From Phylloscopus collybita (lineage: Eukaryota > Chordata > Aves > Passeriformes > Phylloscopidae), in contig JAJNNQ010000075.1 in NCBI GenBank assembly GCA_027886175.1, positions 81,509,001-81,573,000 on the forward strand: a stretch of DNA of 64,000 bases, in the 5' to 3' direction. Positions 60,441 through 64,000 of the stretch are shown here, piece after piece (the first letter of the stretch is position 1; every line of letters starts with the position of its first letter). A program made the translations under genes and the position numbers. The notes beneath the pieces were generated by a model. That model was not told the origin of the DNA and ran no database searches. It saw nothing but the letters and a program-made list of their open reading frames with translations.

Positions 60441-63400
60441 TTCACCAAAAGGTAAAACTTTAACCACAAATTTCTCTCTGTGTGTTTATCTGCTTTGCCA
60501 AGCTGAGTAATTTTGTCCAGGTGTAGGGTGGGGAAAGTTGCCATATCTTGGGCCAAAACAGTTTTCTTTATAGCTTGCACACCACTCAGTATTTCAGTTG
60601 GTTTTTCAGACATGTAGTGGCTGCTCTTCAAGTCCAGCCCTCTAAGAGAGGCTCTCTGGAGAAAACCCTAAGGGGCTGCCATGGGACATATCCAATTCCA
60701 GGAGTTAAACACTGTCCTGTGTCCCAAAGTAGGGAACCAGCCCATGGCACTGTGCCAAGGAAAGAAGACATTATTATTTTTATAATACCTCATGTGTAAT
60801 TATTCTCATTTATTTCATGAAACAGTATTTAATACCAGAATTACAGGAATGGATCTATTTTCCTCCACCCTCAAATTTTAAGTGAATCATTTTGAAAATT
60901 AAACAGCTCCAATTTACTTCAAAAATAAGGAGAGATGAGAAAAAAGTTAATAAACAGAAAACTAAGAGCAATTAAAAATTAATCCCTGGAATTCATTACT
61001 CCTTGTAAGCTAAAGAGAGCAATAAGAGTCCCAAGTATTAGACTTTTACAACCACAATGACAGAATTTTAGGTTTTGTGGACCAGCTCAGAGGGAAGAGG
61101 ATGAGCCAGCCATGCTGGGGCCCTGGCTGGGCAGGAAAGGGCTCGTTCACAGTGAGGAGTACTGCACACCTGTAGGTGTAGGGCACAGCAGCTAATGGCT
61201 TGCAGAGGCCCAGCACTATTATAGATTGGATGCTTTCAGAGCAGAGGAGCCCAGAGTTTCCAAGAGTCCAGAGCCCTTGGCCTCCCTGATGGAGGCCTCT
61301 CATTGTGTTTAAGTCCAACAGAGTGCAGTTCCTATCTCCATCACTTAGTGAGGGGCTGAGCTGTTGCACCCATCATAATGGCAATGGCATGGCTAGAGAC
61401 TTATTTCATCCTCTTCAAGGTCCCTAAGTAATTTAAGATGCTAAAAGCCTAGCTCTTCATGGCTTCCTTGAAATTGGAACTTCTAAGAAGCAATCTGTCC
61501 AAAAGCTGGCTCTGGCAGACAGGAGAGACCATCTGGATTTCAGATATGTGGTGGAGCAGCAGATGCTCAGCACCACCTGCCACAGGTCCCTCACTTCAGG
61601 CTGCTCCCCCCTCAGTGGGGCCAGCACATCTCTCCAGGGGCTCTCCCCAGTGGCTTCCTAACACATCCCTCTCTCTCCCTTCACTCTGAGGTTGCCTCCA
61701 GCAAGTAGCCCCAAGCTCAGAATCCAGTTGGATGCCCAAAGTGAGCCAGTGAACTGTCCCTTCCCTTCCTTAAGCCTCAAGGGAACAGATTGGTGTGTGG
61801 AGGGGATGGCAGAGGTGGCTGCGAAGCCACACAAGTGTTCAGCCCTGCAAGTCACCTCCAGCTCACTGGGAAGAGGGAGTTGGTGGTGCTTGGCTGAAGG
61901 CAGCCCCGGTGCCCTGGAGGGGCTGGGCCACCCTGCGAGTCAGCCTGCATTAGTCACTCCTTGGGTGGGATAATGAGACAGAAGGATCAGTGAACTCCTT
62001 GTAACTATTTTCCTATGTTTGTACAGTGATTTTGTCTGATTTAGTGATTGTTAGTAGCAGTCCAAGCTCAAGTTTTGAGTTGGTTTGGGGTTTTATTCCT
62101 TTTCAAAGCTGGTTTTATCTTGTCCATTGAGTGACACAGTAAATAATAGAGAGTGGCTACTCGTGCCTGTTATGTAAATATGTTATATATATAAAATTAT
62201 GTTATGTCACCACAAATATGGTGCCTGAATAGCAAATGCATTCTTCTAAGAAAATCTGAGGCAAACTTGCATCCAAATTATTGTTTATGCATCTAGGTTT
62301 TAAGGTCTATTATTTTTTTCCTGCAAATTAAACAGATTTAGCATCTCACACACAGCAAGGAGAGTTCAATTATTTATTTTCTTCTTGCTTGGCAGTACCA
62401 CAAAGTGCAATTTATAAAATCAGTACTACATTCTAAATATTGAAAGTGCCATATTGCAGTGAATACAAACCTTTGTAGTAGTATTTCTTTGCACTTTGTT
62501 GCATGGTGGCGTGCTAGATGATAGAAATGAGTATTTAATAATGCTTTCACACAGTGCTACAATTGTCATTTGTAGATAACCAATTGTTGGGCTATGGGCT
62601 ATGAACTGGCTTTCAAGGCTGTTTTAAGCCTGCTCTTCTTAACAACCATACCTATTTCAGAAGAAGAAATATTACTAGGCTGTTTAGCTAAGCCAGGTAG
62701 AGAGATAAAAATGCAGGTGGCTTTTAATTTGGGAAAGCATCTGACCTAACAACAGGAAACATATTAAAAGATGCCAAGGAATTCAGTGGAGTCAACATGA
62801 AACAGGGACCTGGGAGTTTATGCCAGCCATGCTACTGCAGAACAATACCATCTCTACACTTGGAATAAGGTTTATACAGTAACTATTTCATCTCAACTCC
62901 CAAGAGAGTCACTTTACCCCAGAAAGCTGGTGGGGAGTTGTTTTTGTTTTGTGTTTGCTGGGGTGTTTATTACTCCAGGAGAACTACTGTAGGTTAAACC
63001 CAATTCCATCCCACAGTAGCACCAGTGTGGGGAGACAAGGCAGCCTGTGCCTCCAGTGCAGCTGTGCCAGGACATCTCTCTGTGCAGACAAGTGCTTGAT
63101 AGAGAGCTGAGGAAAAGCCTTGCAGAGAGCTCTGCACAAGGCTCTACCAGCAGTATCACAGGACTGAGATGTGTTCCCAAACCTGACATAGATGGAGTTG
63201 TGTCTAACCATGAGAAGACCAAATTGTCTGTATTTTTCAGTTATTTCTGTCAAAATGTGAAAAAACGTGCTGGAAAAGATACATAGTATAAAAACATGTT
63301 ACCTGTACCAATAGAAATATTTTCTAAATTTTTTCCTAGGAAACATATATTTTTCTGGTCTTACTTCATTCTATGGACAGGTGTTTCTTCGCTGTTAAAT

Positions 63401-64000
63401 GTGAATGGAAGAGGCAACCTTCAAATAATCCACTTTAGGAAGTAGCAGTCTACATTACAAATTACAGTGTTTCCATTTCTCTGTTATGAAAACAAAAAAA
63501 AAATTATCCCACAAAACCAAGAAAATGAACATCTGCAGTACCATAAAAAAAAAAAAAACACCAGAACAATCATAAGGAAGTGTAGCAAAGAGAAATGGCT
63601 TTAGAAATGTGTATCTACACATGAATAGTTGCAAAACCAGAATTACCCATGTTGAACAGAACCAAGTGTGGAGTTCTAACATTTTCAGATTTACTAAAAC
63701 ACCAGAGGGAGATCTGCATGGATAGGGAGAAAGACATCTTTTTCAGACCAAGCAATTTCAATCCAGACCATTTCCATGTAGGTCTCTCAGAAAGAAAGGC
63801 ACGTGTTATATTTCTGCAGCAGAACTGTCTTAGTGGTCTCCTGCAGGGCAAATTCCTGACAGTGGTTCTGAGCAGGTAACTCTGTAACCATCACTGTGTT
63901 AGCTCTACCTGCCACCATCTGTTAGAAAGGTCTCTCCATGTTTCCTTTGGCTATGAGAAGTACTGAAGTGTTTCAGAAGATCACTGTCCCAAATGGATTC
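60441..64000. other. Distal 3' UTR or intergenic sequence downstream of CDH6
   Basis: No gene is recognisable on either strand. Bases 61080-61970 are GC-richer with only short, unconvincing ORFs. Bases 62030-62600 are AT-rich and look like vertebrate 3' UTR sequence. In mammals the next gene downstream is DROSHA on the opposite strand, but no DROSHA-like exon is seen here. Confidence 0.6.
60949..60954 (+). terminator. Second candidate poly(A) signal AATAAA
   Basis: Canonical AATAAA within a purine/A-rich stretch about 1.9 kb after the CDH6 stop. It is an alternative cleavage signal to the one at 60410. Confidence 0.3.

Noticed and set aside
61046..61973. GC-richer stretch with several ORFs downstream of CDH6 as a second gene (for example DROSHA)
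   Set aside because: No ORF shows conserved domain features, and none resembles DROSHA C-terminal exons.
1..64000. CRISPR arrays, operons, phage or other prokaryotic systems
   Set aside because: The window is vertebrate nuclear DNA with spliced exons; no such structures are present.

Overview
The window looks like a piece of a bird chromosome. It is AT-rich, intron-rich vertebrate DNA. It carries a decayed CR1 LINE, the dominant avian/reptilian retroposon, some MIR-like ancient SINE remnants, and many short A/T-rich simple repeats. The species cannot be named from the sequence alone.

One protein-coding gene is visible: the plus-strand classical type II cadherin CDH6 (cadherin-6/K-cadherin; chicken cadherin-6B is the likely orthologue). 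Eleven coding exons join in frame to 2,373 nt (790 residues plus stop), the same length as human CDH6. Each internal junction has an AG acceptor, a GT donor and a matching codon phase. Exon sizes are 228 (coding part), 295, 120, 168, 188, 254, 137, 122, 118, 252 and 491 nt.

Layout. Bases 1-13926 are non-coding and lie 5' of the ATG exon; they are probably the end of the first intron, because no CpG-rich promoter or first exon is visible. The ATG exon is 13927-14282. A 21.5 kb intron (14283-35834) holds the CR1 fragment and most of the repeats. Exons for the five cadherin domains run from 35835 to 54855. A 3.7 kb intron leads to the last exon at 58515, which encodes the end of the membrane segment and the whole catenin-binding tail, with the stop at 59003-59005. 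The 3' UTR starts at 59006; its end is not certain (candidate poly(A) signals at 60410 and 60949). From about 61 kb to the end no gene is recognisable.

Function. The protein is a calcium-dependent homophilic adhesion molecule. It has a signal peptide, a furin-cleaved prodomain, a mature N-terminus with the paired tryptophans of type II cadherins, five EC domains, one membrane helix, and p120- and beta-catenin-binding cytoplasmic motifs.

I found no new multi-gene system. The items most worth checking are KGD where human CDH6 has RGD, changed N-glycosylation sequons, a let-7-type site inside a MIR remnant in the proximal 3' UTR, an unexplained 201-codon intronic ORF, and a GC-rich block in intron 2. 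Comparisons with human CDH6 are from memory.
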